NCBI GenBank assembly: GCA_964618895.1
Contig: CAZUDO010000077.1
Coordinates: forward strand, 31,519-95,518
Direction: 5' to 3'
Length of the DNA stretch: 64,000 bases
Source of the DNA: CAZUDO01 sp964618895
GTDB lineage: Bacteria > Desulfobacterota > Binatia > DP-6
Shown: one piece after another, positions 38,435 to 47,799 of the stretch
Layout: each line of letters begins with the position of its first letter
Numbering within the stretch: position 1 is the first letter of the stretch
Program-made: the position numbers and the translations under genes
The notes under the pieces: model-generated
What the model was told of the DNA's origin: nothing
Seen by the model: only the letters and a program-made list of their open reading frames with translations
The model's database searches: none

Positions 38435-39373
38435 CTACCCCCGGATCAGCGTCACCCGTCCCCCCACCTCCACCTCCAGCGTCTCTGTCGGCGGCAGGAT
38501 GTCGCCGTCGAGCATCCAGTACTCCGGCCGGAAGAAACGGATCACCAGGCGCTGCCCCAGGTTGTCGAACAGCTCCGGCTCGCCGGTGGGGAAGCCGCGG
38601 TAGATGCGCCCGATCCGCCGGATGAGGCGGAGCGCCGAGATCGGCCCCCCCAGCACGTGGAAGAAGCCGCGCTTGCGGGTGCCGAGATACGTCGGCCGGA
38701 AGCCGAGCGCGATACGGTCGACCGTGGCGGCGAAGAAGAACGTGAACTGCCGGAACGGCACTGGCAGGCCGTCGCACTCGACGTCCGCCCCGATGGCCTG
38801 AAACACGGCGCGCGAGATGTGCGTATCGCCGAGGGCCGACATGATGAGGCGCGTCAGCAGGCGTGCCGCCTGCCACGGCCCCTGCTTGTCGAGCGCGTAG
38901 TAGGCGCGCAGGTAGTTCACGGTGGTACCGAACGACAGCAGAAACCCGTACTCGCGGCCGTTCACGCACAGCAGGTCGCGTTCGGTGGTCTCGTAGGTGT
39001 GGCCGCGACGGTAGTCGCGCACGACGCGCGCCAGCACCTGCTCCGGGCGGCCGCCGCGCCGGCCGACGGAATCGGCGATGTAGTTGATGGTCCCGGCGCG
39101 CAGCGGCAGCAGCATGGGCAGCGGCGCGTCGCCGTACACGGCGCGGAAGCCGGTCAGCGTGCAGTGATAGCTGCCGTCGCCGCCGCAGATGGCCAGTACG
39201 GTGACGCCACGGTCCCGGAACTCGCGCGCGACCTCTTCGATGACGCCGACCGACTCGGTGGCGCGCACGATCCCGTCCGCGCCGACGATGCTGGCCAGCC
39301 GCTCCACCCGCCCCGGCCCGCGGTGGCGATTGGCGCCCGCATGCGGGTTGACGACGACGCCGATGCCCGCCAC
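38435..39373 (-). CDS. Diacylglycerol kinase-family lipid kinase
   Basis: 312-residue protein of the DAGK/sphingosine kinase/YegS catalytic family. VVVNPHAGANRHRG at the start and AICGGDGSYHCTLTGF with the GGDG nucleotide loop near residue 65 are diagnostic. The LPLRAGTINYIADSVG segment follows. The lipid substrate is unknown. The start is GTG, one base after the rlmN stop. It is convergent with the GNAT-GFA gene. Confidence 0.85.
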   Translation of the reverse strand: MAGIGVVVNPHAGANRHRGPGRVERLASIVGADGIVRATESVGVIEEVAREFRDRGVTVLAICGGDGSYHCTLTGFRAVYGDAPLPMLLPLRAGTINYIADSVGRRGGRPEQVLARVVRDYRRGHTYETTERDLLCVNGREYGFLLSFGTTVNYLRAYYALDKQGPWQAARLLTRLIMSALGDTHISRAVFQAIGADVECDGLPVPFRQFTFFFAATVDRIALGFRPTYLGTRKRGFFHVLGGPISALRLIRRIGRIYRGFPTGEPELFDNLGQRLVIRFFRPEYWMLDGDILPPTETLEVEVGGRVTLIRG

Positions 39374-39374
39374 G

Positions 39375-40439
39375 TCAGGCAGCCGGGCGCACGGCGGCGA
39401 GCTGCCCGCAGGCGGCCTGGATGTCCTGGCCGCGGCTCTCGCGGATGGTGGCGTTGAGCCCGTGGCTCCGCAGCACGGTCTGGAAGCGCACCGTCTGCTC
39501 GCGCGGGCTGGGCACGAAGTCCGCGCCGGGAAACGGGTTGAAGCAGATCAGGTTCACCTTGGCGCGCAGCCCGTGCAGGAGACCGACCAGCCGGCGGGCG
39601 TCGGCCTCGGCGTCGTTCACCCCTCCCAGGAGCACGTACTCGAACGTGATGCGCTGGCGGCGCGGGAGCGGTAGCGCGCGGCAGGCCGCCAGGAGCTCGG
39701 CGATGGGATAGCGGCGGTCGACGGGCATGAGGCGCGCACGCTGCTCGTCGGTGGTGGCACTCAGCGACACGGCGAGCTGCACGCGCGTGTCGGCCAGCAG
39801 GCGCGTCATCATCGGGACCAGGCCGACCGTCGACACCGTGATCCGGCGCGGCGAGATGGCGTAGCCCCACTCGGCGGTCAGGATCTCGAGCGCGGTGCGG
39901 ACGGCATCGTAGTTGTGCAGCGGCTCCCCCATCCCCATGAAGACGAGGTTGGTGAGCGGCTCCGGGGCCGCCAGGTCGAGGCCGGCGGCCACCTGGCCGA
40001 CGATCTCGGCCGGCGTGAGGTTGCGGATGAGGCCCAGGCGGGCCGTGGCGCAGAAGCCGCAGCCCATGGCGCACCCGGCCTGGCTGGAGACACACAGGGT
40101 CAGACGATCGCGCGCGCCCCCGGCACGATCACGCTGCGGAATCAGGACGCTCTCGATGGCGGCCGCGCGCAGCGTACCCTCGGCCAGGAGGTGGAAGAGG
40201 AGCTTGCGGGTGCCGTCGCTCGCGTCCGCCACCCACGTGGGTGCCAGGCGGCGGATGGTGAACGTGGCCGCGAGCGCATTGCACAGGCGCCGCGACAGGT
40301 TCGACATCGCCTCGAACCCGGGCGCGCGCTTGCGGTGCACCCAGGTGAGGATCTGCCCCGCCCGGTAGCGCGGCTCGCCGGCCTCGTCGCACCACGCCTC
40401 CAGCTCGGCGCGCGCGCAGTCCTGAATGTCCCGCAGCAC
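39375..40439 (-). CDS. rlmN: Dual-specificity 23S rRNA/tRNA methyltransferase RlmN
   Basis: 354-residue radical SAM enzyme methylating C2 of A2503 in 23S rRNA and A37 in some tRNAs. The cluster motif CAMGCGFCATA, FMGMGEPLHNYD, VSLSATTDEQRARLMP and the C-terminal catalytic cysteine region RESRGQDIQAACGQL are all intact. The GTG at 40439 (VLRDIQDC) gives the usual N terminus. It leads the rlmN-DAGK pair. Confidence 0.95.
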   Translation of the reverse strand: MLRDIQDCARAELEAWCDEAGEPRYRAGQILTWVHRKRAPGFEAMSNLSRRLCNALAATFTIRRLAPTWVADASDGTRKLLFHLLAEGTLRAAAIESVLIPQRDRAGGARDRLTLCVSSQAGCAMGCGFCATARLGLIRNLTPAEIVGQVAAGLDLAAPEPLTNLVFMGMGEPLHNYDAVRTALEILTAEWGYAISPRRITVSTVGLVPMMTRLLADTRVQLAVSLSATTDEQRARLMPVDRRYPIAELLAACRALPLPRRQRITFEYVLLGGVNDAEADARRLVGLLHGLRAKVNLICFNPFPGADFVPSPREQTVRFQTVLRSHGLNATIRESRGQDIQAACGQLAAVRPAA

Positions 40440-40459
40440 GGCGGGCGATCTTAGCCACC

Positions 40460-40535
40460 CGCGGCGCGAAGTGCCACGACCGAGCGGCTGGCCGCCCCGC
40501 GGCGCGAAGTGCCACGACCGGGCGCTGGCCGCCCC
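40460..40535. repeat. Two tandem copies of a 38-bp unit
   Basis: CGCGGCGCGAAGTGCCACGA at 40460 recurs at 40498, and each copy continues into a similar CTGGCCGCCCC end, so the period is 38 bases with few changes. The pair fills the divergent space between rlmN and the FemAB-like gene. It may be a duplicated protein-binding site or a simple duplication. Confidence 0.65.
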
Positions 40536-40565
40536 CCCAGCGGCTCGGCTACGGTGCGCTTCCGC

Positions 40566-42158
40566 ATGGGCCCCCTGTCGATCGGCGTCGTCCGCGACGA
40601 CCGCGCCCTCGCCACGCTCGCGCCGGCCTGGGAGCGGCTCCTGGCCGTGACCCCGCTCGCGTCCAGCTTCCAGACCCTGGCCTGGACGGCCGCATGCCGT
40701 GCCCCGCTCGCCGCGGGCACGCTCTCCGTGCTGGTGGTGCGCGACGGCGACACGCCGGTCGCCATCTTTCCGACCGAGCTCGGCGCCGCCGGCGACCTGC
40801 GCTTCGTCGGCATCGCCGTCAGCAACTACCACGGCCCGGTCTACCTCCCGGATCGCCTCGACGACGTCGCGACCGCCCTGGCGAGCTTCCTCGCCGCCGA
40901 GCGGCGCATCCGCCTGCTCGATCTGGACGGGCTGCGCGAGGGGTCGCCGGCCCTCGAGGCGCTGCGCGATCTCGCCATCCCCGGCTGGGGACCGGCGCAC
41001 GTCCTGCAGACCGCGGTCGCGCCGTACATCGACTTGACGCCGGGATGGGACGCCGTCTTCACCACCGGCCACCGCGAGCTACGCAAGACGGTCAACAAGC
41101 GCTGGCGCATGCTCGAACGTGTCGGCCGGGTCGCGTTCACGGAAGTCACCGCCCCGGATGCCGTGGCGGCCGCGTTGCCTGCCATGTTCGCACTCTTCGG
41201 CCAGCGCTGGGTGGGGCGGCACGCCTCGGGAGGATTCACGACCACGCTCCGGCCCTTCCACGAACGCGCTGCCGTCGCGCTGGCCGCGGCCGGCCACGTG
41301 CGGCTCTCGCTCCTCACCATGGACGACGCCGTGGTCGCGTTCGCCTATGGGCTGCGTACGGCGGGGGTGACGACCGGCTACGTCGTCGCACACGCCAATG
41401 CCCTGAACCCGGCCTCGCCGGGGACCGTTCTGCTCACCCGCCTGCTCGAAGCGGCCTGTACACGGGGAGACGCGGCGTACGACTTCTCGATCGGCAAGGA
41501 GGCCTACAAGGACATGTGGGCGACGGGTGCGCGCCGGGTGTTTCGCGTCCTCCACGCCCGCCGCACGCCGATGGCCAGCGGCCGGGTGGCAGCCCGCCGG
41601 CTCGCCACCCAGGCGTGGACGACGGCGCGTTCGGTCGAATGGCTCCGGACGCTCAAGCGCGACGGCCTGCGGCGCGCGTTGGCGCGCGGCGGCGAACCAC
41701 CGTCGGCTGCGGACACCCCGGGCCTGCCCGCGGGGCACGCGCACGAATGGATCGTGTGCCAGGTGCCGGCCCCGCCCGACGGCGTGCCACCCACCACCGC
41801 ACGGTGGTCCTATGCCGAGATGACGCGCCGGCTCTCGCCGCGGCTGCTCGCGCTGGCGGTCGACCGGACATTGCGCGGCGACGTGCCGCACGCCGTGTTG
41901 GCCGGCGACCAGCTGCTGGGCCTCGTCTTCCAGGCGGCGCCGGGCCGGCGTACCCTCGTCACCGGCGGCGTCGCCGTTCCCGATGATGCCGCCATCTACT
42001 ACCACCCGGTCGCCGCCCCCCCGCACGGGATCGACACCCTGCTCGCGGCCGTGGCGCGCGTCGCCGGCGCGCCCTGCGTCGTGGTCGCTGCGACACCGCT
42101 CCCCGGTGCCACCGTGCTCGGCCGGTACCCCGCCCCGCGCCCCGTCAGTGCCCCGTGA
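40566..42158 (+). CDS. FemAB/CelD-like GNAT protein of polysaccharide loci
   Basis: 530-residue soluble protein. The central part fits Acetyltransf_6 (BcsL/CelD, FemAB-like): HRELRKTVNKRWRMLERVG, then LLTMDDAVVAFAYGLR and YDFSIGKEAYKDMWATG near residue 310, a hallmark of the family. About 160 further residues form an unassigned C-terminal region. Such proteins occur in exopolysaccharide clusters and may acylate sugars. It lies on the plus strand at the end of the minus-strand cluster and overlaps the deacetylase 3' end by 14 bases. Confidence 0.8.
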   Translation: MGPLSIGVVRDDRALATLAPAWERLLAVTPLASSFQTLAWTAACRAPLAAGTLSVLVVRDGDTPVAIFPTELGAAGDLRFVGIAVSNYHGPVYLPDRLDDVATALASFLAAERRIRLLDLDGLREGSPALEALRDLAIPGWGPAHVLQTAVAPYIDLTPGWDAVFTTGHRELRKTVNKRWRMLERVGRVAFTEVTAPDAVAAALPAMFALFGQRWVGRHASGGFTTTLRPFHERAAVALAAAGHVRLSLLTMDDAVVAFAYGLRTAGVTTGYVVAHANALNPASPGTVLLTRLLEAACTRGDAAYDFSIGKEAYKDMWATGARRVFRVLHARRTPMASGRVAARRLATQAWTTARSVEWLRTLKRDGLRRALARGGEPPSAADTPGLPAGHAHEWIVCQVPAPPDGVPPTTARWSYAEMTRRLSPRLLALAVDRTLRGDVPHAVLAGDQLLGLVFQAAPGRRTLVTGGVAVPDDAAIYYHPVAAPPHGIDTLLAAVARVAGAPCVVVAATPLPGATVLGRYPAPRPVSAP

Positions 42159-43131
42159 GGGCGCGCGCCGCGGCCTCGCCCATGGCGAGGCTCTCCATGC
42201 CGTAGCGGGCGCGCAGGGCCGCGAACTCGCGCAGGACCGCATGCAGCACGGCCAGGTTCTCGCGCAGGTGGCGGCCGAAATCGTGCGGGTGCCACCACAG
42301 ATGGAAGAGCTGCCCGTGGCGCGCGGCGGCACGCAGTTCCAGCACGATGCGCCGTATCCGCAGGCCGTCGAGCGAACGGAGCGCCGGCCGGTAGGGGCGC
42401 AGGTAGCGGCTGGCGGGGAGGTCGACCGGGCTCGTGGCCGCGTCGAGCGTACGCCCGTTCGACACCGCGAGCGGGAGGTACGTGTCGGCCAGGCGGAACC
42501 CCCGCCGGACGAAAGACTCGTCGCCGTCCCGCCGGGGGCGGAACGCCCACGCGTCGCGGTTGCCGCGATAGGCGACGTAGCCGAGCTCGCGGCACACCGC
42601 CAGGTACGCCGCCGACACCTGGTTGCGCGGGAAGACGATGCTGGCGGGCACGCGCCCGATCTTGGCGCGCATCACGCGCGCCGCCGCCTCCAGGTCGGCC
42701 CGGAACTCGACCGGCGACTGTCCGGCCTCGAGACAGTAGTAGTGCGAGAAGGTGTGCGTGCCGATCTCCTGGTGCGGGGCGGCCGCGATCTGGCGCACCA
42801 GCGAGGGCGCGAAGTGGAGCGGGTCGCGGCGCTCGTCCTCGCCCACCTCGTCCAGCAGGGCGTAGGGCGACAGCTCGCGCCGCACGTAGGCCGGCCGGGC
42901 CGCGGGCAGGCCGTCGAGCAGCTCGCGCTTGTTCTCGAAGAAGAGCATCCCGACCGTCGCCCAGGTGGCGTGGATGTCGAAGGTCCTGAAGGTGTCGAGC
43001 AGGGCCGGCACCGCCGCCCGCACGCCGAGCAGGTTGTCGCGGTAGACCGCGAGCGCGAGCTTGTCGTGCACCCCCCAGTGCAGCTCGAAGTCGAGCGACA
43101 CCACCAGCGCACCGGCGCGGACCTCATCCAT
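42145..43131 (-). CDS. Polysaccharide deacetylase (NodB homology)
   Basis: 328-residue CE4-type enzyme. The metal motifs are VVSLDFELHWGV near the N terminus and GTHTFSHYYC (HxxxH) near residue 125, with IVFPRNQVS following, and the late LFHLWWHPHDFG has the catalytic-type histidines of the EPS subgroup. It would deacetylate N-acetyl sugars of the polymer. No signal peptide is seen, so the site may be cytoplasmic. The start overlaps the 3' end of the GHL15-like gene by 8 bases. Confidence 0.9.
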   Translation of the reverse strand: MDEVRAGALVVSLDFELHWGVHDKLALAVYRDNLLGVRAAVPALLDTFRTFDIHATWATVGMLFFENKRELLDGLPAARPAYVRRELSPYALLDEVGEDERRDPLHFAPSLVRQIAAAPHQEIGTHTFSHYYCLEAGQSPVEFRADLEAAARVMRAKIGRVPASIVFPRNQVSAAYLAVCRELGYVAYRGNRDAWAFRPRRDGDESFVRRGFRLADTYLPLAVSNGRTLDAATSPVDLPASRYLRPYRPALRSLDGLRIRRIVLELRAAARHGQLFHLWWHPHDFGRHLRENLAVLHAVLREFAALRARYGMESLAMGEAAARALTGH

Positions 43132-44287
43132 CGCTGCCCGCTCCCTGCCGGCGCAACACCACCCCTTCGGCCGGCCCGAGGCGGACCGTCCGCCGCTCCG
43201 CACCCGCCAGATCGACGTAGCCCGCGTCCAGCGTGACCGTACGCACGGATGCCCCGGGCGGGTTCACCAACGCCACGCCGGCGGCAAAGTCGCGGCGCAG
43301 GAGCCCGCTCCACTCCCGCCGTGACGCTGCCGGCGCCCCGAGGTCGACCTGATAGCCGGGCCACCAGTCATCGGGTGTCCCGCCCACGTCGTTGCGGAGC
43401 GCGTCCCGCCCGCTGCTGATCAAGAGATAGAACGCGAGGCCGTACTCGCGCCCGCGGGCGCTCACCGCTTCGCCCTCCAGCAGCACCCCCCGGTCGTGCG
43501 CGTGCAGCCAGTCGATGTAGTCGAGCAGGGTCTCGACGCCGTACCTCCCCGGGCCGCCGCGGATGCCGTCGTCGTCGACCCCGCGCTCGAGGTTCACGAA
43601 GTCGGCCGCCAGCAGCGCCCGGCCCGCGTCGCCGTCGCGGCCGGCGGGCCAGAGGACGTTGTGGACGATCTCCACCCCCGGGAACGCGTCCCGGATCTCG
43701 GTCGCGAAGTCGGCCACATGGCGGCGCCAGTCGGCCTCGGTCATCTCGCGCCCGGTACGGGGATCGACGGGCGATACGGCCCGCCCGGCGCCGTCGCTCA
43801 CGCGCGACAGCAGCATGTTCACGTCGTCGACGAACAGCCCGCGGTAGCCGGGCGCGAGGAGCGCGCGGGCGGCCGCGATCCAGTGCGTGCGGAAGGCCGG
43901 ATCGCCCACGTCGGTGGCGTACTGCGGGCAGGCGGTGCCGGTGCAGCGGTAGCGGACGTAGAGCCGGGCGCCCGCCCGGTCGCGCAGAATCCATTCCGGA
44001 TGCTCCATCGCAAGGGCACCGTCGACGGGAATCGCGTACAGATCCTTGTACACCCACGCGTCGGGGAACCAGGCCAGCCGCCGGTCGAAGTACGGCGCGT
44101 AGGCGAGCACCCGCCAGTAGCGTGCCCGCATCCACGCCTGCCGCTCCGGCGACGGCGCCTGCGTGTAGCGGTCGAAGGCCGTGTTCGCCACCTGGAAGAA
44201 ACGCACCCGGCCGGCGTCGGCAGCGGGCACGGCCCATGCAGCGACCGGCAGTACCCCGAGCAGGATGACGATGGCGCGGACGAGCAT
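43124..44287 (-). CDS. Secreted glycoside hydrolase-like protein (GHL15-type)
   Basis: 387-residue protein with an N-terminal signal peptide (LVRAIVILLGVLPVAAWAVP). The body looks like a TIM barrel of the putative hydrolase group GHL15: FPDAWVYKDLYAIP, YRGLFVDDVNMLLS with paired aspartates, MTEADWRRHVADFATEIR, VEIVHNVLWPAGR and GVLLEGEAVS with a candidate acid. A C-terminal small beta domain follows. It may trim or release the exported polymer. Family and substrate are tentative. Confidence 0.7.
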   Translation of the reverse strand: MLVRAIVILLGVLPVAAWAVPAADAGRVRFFQVANTAFDRYTQAPSPERQAWMRARYWRVLAYAPYFDRRLAWFPDAWVYKDLYAIPVDGALAMEHPEWILRDRAGARLYVRYRCTGTACPQYATDVGDPAFRTHWIAAARALLAPGYRGLFVDDVNMLLSRVSDGAGRAVSPVDPRTGREMTEADWRRHVADFATEIRDAFPGVEIVHNVLWPAGRDGDAGRALLAADFVNLERGVDDDGIRGGPGRYGVETLLDYIDWLHAHDRGVLLEGEAVSARGREYGLAFYLLISSGRDALRNDVGGTPDDWWPGYQVDLGAPAASRREWSGLLRRDFAAGVALVNPPGASVRTVTLDAGYVDLAGAERRTVRLGPAEGVVLRRQGAGSDG

Positions 44288-44296
44288 GGCCTACCC

Positions 44297-45367
44297 CTAC
44301 CCCGTCTGCATCAGCTCGCGGTACAACGCGGCCAGCCGGCCGACGGTGACCGAGCCGTCGTACTCCGCCGCGCGCGCGACGGCGTGCGTCACGCACGCGT
44401 CGTACAGGCCCGGGGTGTCGAGCAGCTGGATCAGGGCGCCGGCGAGCGCGCCCGCATCCTCGCGCGGGAACACGAGGCCGCACCCCACCGCCACGCGCGG
44501 CAGCTCGCCCACGTCCGACACCACCACCGGCCGGCCGTAGCTGAGGGCCTCGATGAGCCGCAGCGGGAAGCCCATGCGCTCCTCGCCCGCCGGCGGGATC
44601 ACCACCACGTCGTGGGCGCGGTACAGCGCACCCAGGTCCGTCACCACGCCTTCCCAGCGCACGTGCGCGTCCAGGCCGTGGCGTGCCACCAGCGTCCGCA
44701 TGCTGGCGGCGTAGGCCTGATCGCCGCAGCCGTTCCAGGCGATGGTCGCGCACACGTCGCCGTGTCCGCGGGCGTCCCGCAGCCGCGCCATGCCCTCGAC
44801 GAAGGTGTGGACACCCCGCACGGGCTCCATGGCCCCCAGATAGAGGAGCCGGGCGCCCCGGCCGGGCGGACGTGACGCCGGCACCCCTGCCCCGTTGTCC
44901 TGGTTCACGTGCGGCGACACGGGCGGGATCTCCTCCGCGCCGGGGAAGAACGGCTGCAGGTAGGTGCCCCCCACGACCACGCGATCGGCGCGCAGCAGGG
45001 TACGGTACCCGCGCGTCGGCCGGGACAGGCCGGTCACGTGCAGCAGTACCGGCGTGCCCGCCAGCGTGCGGATGCAGAAGCTCTTCAGGCCGAGCGCCGA
45101 CGACAGGCTGGTGAGGACGTGGATCACGTCCACCCCGCGCGCGCGCGCCGTGCGGCCGATCTCCGCCCAGAAGCGCAGGTTGTCCATCAGGCCGCCGAGC
45201 GACGGACGGTGGCGCGGCGGCGCCGTCGGGTCGGGCGCGCGCTTGGCCCACACGAACGCCTCGAAGCCGTGCGCGCCGAGCGAGCGCTCGAGCACGCGTG
45301 CGATGTTCTTCTCGCCCTCGTTCCAGGGCGGCCCGTACATCGTGCACACGATCATCACCCGGCTCAT
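44297..45367 (-). CDS. Glycosyltransferase family 4
   Basis: 356-residue GT-B enzyme. The N-terminal domain begins VMIVCTMYGPPWNEGEKNIA. In the donor domain ARLLYLGAMEPVRGVHTF, HDVVVIPPAGEERMGFPLRLIEAL (EX7E-type acids) and PVVVSDVGELPRVA are seen. It would add one sugar to the lipid-linked repeat unit in the cytoplasm. It starts within the stop of the next GT4 gene (ATGA overlap), so both are translated together. Confidence 0.9.
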   Translation of the reverse strand: MSRVMIVCTMYGPPWNEGEKNIARVLERSLGAHGFEAFVWAKRAPDPTAPPRHRPSLGGLMDNLRFWAEIGRTARARGVDVIHVLTSLSSALGLKSFCIRTLAGTPVLLHVTGLSRPTRGYRTLLRADRVVVGGTYLQPFFPGAEEIPPVSPHVNQDNGAGVPASRPPGRGARLLYLGAMEPVRGVHTFVEGMARLRDARGHGDVCATIAWNGCGDQAYAASMRTLVARHGLDAHVRWEGVVTDLGALYRAHDVVVIPPAGEERMGFPLRLIEALSYGRPVVVSDVGELPRVAVGCGLVFPREDAGALAGALIQLLDTPGLYDACVTHAVARAAEYDGSVTVGRLAALYRELMQTG

Positions 45368-46539
45368 GGCGCGATCGCTCCCGTGGCCGGTACGGAGACC
45401 ATCCCGACCGTGGGCGCGGCCACCGCGCCGTACACCTCGTGCAGTCCGGCCAGCATGGCGGACGCGCCGAAGTCGCGCACGATGCGCGTCCGTCCCGCCG
45501 CCCCCAGCATCTGGCGCAGCGGCGGGTCGATCGCGAGCGCGCGCAGCGCCGCCGCCAGCGCCGCTGGCGCCGCCGGCGGCACCACCCGTCCCGCGTCGGC
45601 CAGCATGGCGGCCATGCCACCGACGGACGTGCCCAGCACCGGGAGCCCGTGCGCCATGGCCTCCAGGACGGAGAACGGGAGCCCTTCCGAACGCGACGGC
45701 TGCACGAACACATCGGCGGCCGCCAGGAACGGCGTCACGTCGGCGTGGTAGCCGAGGAAGCGGATCGGCACGCGTGCCCGCATCGCCTGCGCCTCGAGGG
45801 TAGCGCGCTCGGCCCCGTCCCCGACCACCAGGCACCCCGCCAGCCCGGTGTCACCGGCGAGCGCATCGAGCAGCACGTCGAGACCCTTCTCGCGCGTCAA
45901 CCGGCCGACGAACAGGGCCCATACACTGGACGGCGCGAGCCCGAGGGCGTGCCGGACGGCGTGCCGGCGCTCCGTCAGCACGCCGCGCGGTGGCACGCGC
46001 ACGCCGTTCGGGACGACGCGCACGCGGGCGCGGGGATAGCGCACCTCGGCGACGAAGGCGTCGGCCTCTTCCGGGCAGACGGCGACCAGCAGGTCGGTAG
46101 TCCGGCGGAGCAGGCGCTCGAGCGCGAGCTGCACCCTCCCCAGCCGCGCGCCGGTGTAGTGCCAGCTGGTGCCGTGCGCCGTGTACAGGATGCGCGCGCC
46201 GGCGAGCGGGCCGAGCACGCGTCCGATCACGCCCGCCTTGGTGCTGTGCAGATGCAGCACGTCCGGCCGGAAGCGACGTATCTCGCCGAGGAGCTGGAGC
46301 GCCGCCCGCACATCGCCCCATCCCAAGCTGCGCCGGAACGCGAGCGGTCGCACCGGCACCCCGTCGGCCGTCAGGCGCGCCACCAGCGCGTACGCCTGGG
46401 GCGCCATGCGATGCGGCGAGTAGGCCAGCGCCGGCTCGTAGCGCGTGCGGTCGAGCCCCTCGAACAGCCGCTCGAGGTACGACAGGACGCCGTACTCCAT
46501 CGGCTCGCACACCACCAGCAGCCGGGTCTTCCGCCTCAT
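45364..46539 (-). CDS. Glycosyltransferase family 4
   Basis: 391-residue GT-B protein. RLLVVCEPMEYGVLSYLERL opens the acceptor domain, and HLHSTKAGVIGRVLGPLAG, LFVGRLTREKGLDVLL, DVFVQPSRSEGLPFSVLEAMAHG and PVLGTSVGGMAAML are typical of GT4 repeat-unit transferases. It overlaps the polymerase gene upstream and the next GT4 gene downstream by ATGA each. The sugar transferred is unknown. Confidence 0.92.
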   Translation of the reverse strand: MRRKTRLLVVCEPMEYGVLSYLERLFEGLDRTRYEPALAYSPHRMAPQAYALVARLTADGVPVRPLAFRRSLGWGDVRAALQLLGEIRRFRPDVLHLHSTKAGVIGRVLGPLAGARILYTAHGTSWHYTGARLGRVQLALERLLRRTTDLLVAVCPEEADAFVAEVRYPRARVRVVPNGVRVPPRGVLTERRHAVRHALGLAPSSVWALFVGRLTREKGLDVLLDALAGDTGLAGCLVVGDGAERATLEAQAMRARVPIRFLGYHADVTPFLAAADVFVQPSRSEGLPFSVLEAMAHGLPVLGTSVGGMAAMLADAGRVVPPAAPAALAAALRALAIDPPLRQMLGAAGRTRIVRDFGASAMLAGLHEVYGAVAAPTVGMVSVPATGAIAP

Positions 46540-47798
46540 CGCGGCACCATCAGGGACGGCGCCACCGCCCGGTGCCAGGCCCACGTCACACGCGGCCGTG
46601 TGGTTGCGGCCAGCGGCAGCCCGAGGGCGCACGAGAGGAGCAGCCAGAAGTGGCGCTGATAGAAGCCGTCGACGAACAGGTTGAAGGCCGCCATCGCCGC
46701 CAGCGCGGCGGCGATCGCCGCCGCCTGCGGCACCGGAGTACGCCCCCGGACCGCGCGCAGCGCACGCCCGATGCCGGTCGCAATGAGCGCCGGGAGGAGC
46801 ACGCCGCCCACGATGCCCAGGTCGACCAGCGCCCACAGATAGGTGTTGTGCACCGCGTAATGCTGGCCGTAACCCCCGACCTGCCACGTGTTGAGCTCGT
46901 GGAAGCCGCCGATGCCGAGGCCGAACACGGGATGGTCGGCGAACTGCTCCCACGCGCGCGCGTACAGATCGAACCGGCTCTCGACCGTCCACGTCCGCCA
47001 CAGGTGCTCCCACAGCATCTGGCCGGCGTCCGCGCCGAGCGGGCTCAGCAGCACGGCGCTCGCGCCGAGCACGAGGGCGAGCAGCCCGTACACCCCACGC
47101 ACCGCCGTCACCCACGGATCGCGGCTCCGCGCCAGCCCGTAGACGGCCCCGGCCACCAGTCCGCCGGCCACGCCGCTGCGCGATCCGGTGGCGAGCAGCG
47201 CCGCCCCGAGCACGGCCAGGGACGCCGCGCGACGCCCCGGGGCGAGCCCGCGGTCCGCCACCACGATGAGCAGGGCGACCGCCACCAGGCTGGCGAAGAT
47301 GTTGGGATCGCCCGGCATGGTGGCGCACAGCCGGCCGCCGTCGACCAGGGTGGTGTCCACGTGGCCGACCCAGTAGGCAGCGAAACCGACCAGCCCGATA
47401 CCGGCACTCCAGAGCACGCCGGTGGCGAGCGCACGCAGCACCAGGGCCTCGCGGCCGCGCGCCAGCGCCCGGGTCGCCGCCAGGGCCAGACCGGAAAGGT
47501 AGACCAGGCCGAGCGACTTGCCGACGGCGTACCCCGTGAGGCTGCGCCCGTGCGCCGCCAGCAGCGTCGAGAACAGGGCCACCACCGGGATGGCGATCAC
47601 CAGCAGGGCCGGGCCGGCGGGCAGGCGCCGGCGCGGCGCCAGCCACGCCGCCAGGAACACCAGCGGCGCCACCAGGTCCGCCGCCGCGATGCGGAGCGCC
47701 GAGTCGTCGGCCATGGTGAGGACGGGCTGGAACGGGATGGCGGCGGCGTACAGGCACACGGCGACCCGCCCGAAGCCGTCGCGCCCGCGCCGCCGCAT
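46536..47798 (-). CDS. O-antigen ligase/polymerase family membrane protein (Wzy-type)
   Basis: 420-residue protein with about eleven hydrophobic segments and a large outer loop. The Wzy_C signature HNTYLWALVDLGIVGGVLLP and the earlier arginine-bearing LLATGSRSGVAGGL are present. In this cluster it is the likely polymerase joining repeat units at the outer face of the inner membrane. A ligase role cannot be excluded. It is coupled by ATGA overlap to the downstream GT4 gene. Confidence 0.85.
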   Translation of the reverse strand: MRRRGRDGFGRVAVCLYAAAIPFQPVLTMADDSALRIAAADLVAPLVFLAAWLAPRRRLPAGPALLVIAIPVVALFSTLLAAHGRSLTGYAVGKSLGLVYLSGLALAATRALARGREALVLRALATGVLWSAGIGLVGFAAYWVGHVDTTLVDGGRLCATMPGDPNIFASLVAVALLIVVADRGLAPGRRAASLAVLGAALLATGSRSGVAGGLVAGAVYGLARSRDPWVTAVRGVYGLLALVLGASAVLLSPLGADAGQMLWEHLWRTWTVESRFDLYARAWEQFADHPVFGLGIGGFHELNTWQVGGYGQHYAVHNTYLWALVDLGIVGGVLLPALIATGIGRALRAVRGRTPVPQAAAIAAALAAMAAFNLFVDGFYQRHFWLLLSCALGLPLAATTRPRVTWAWHRAVAPSLMVPR

Positions 47799-47799
47799 G

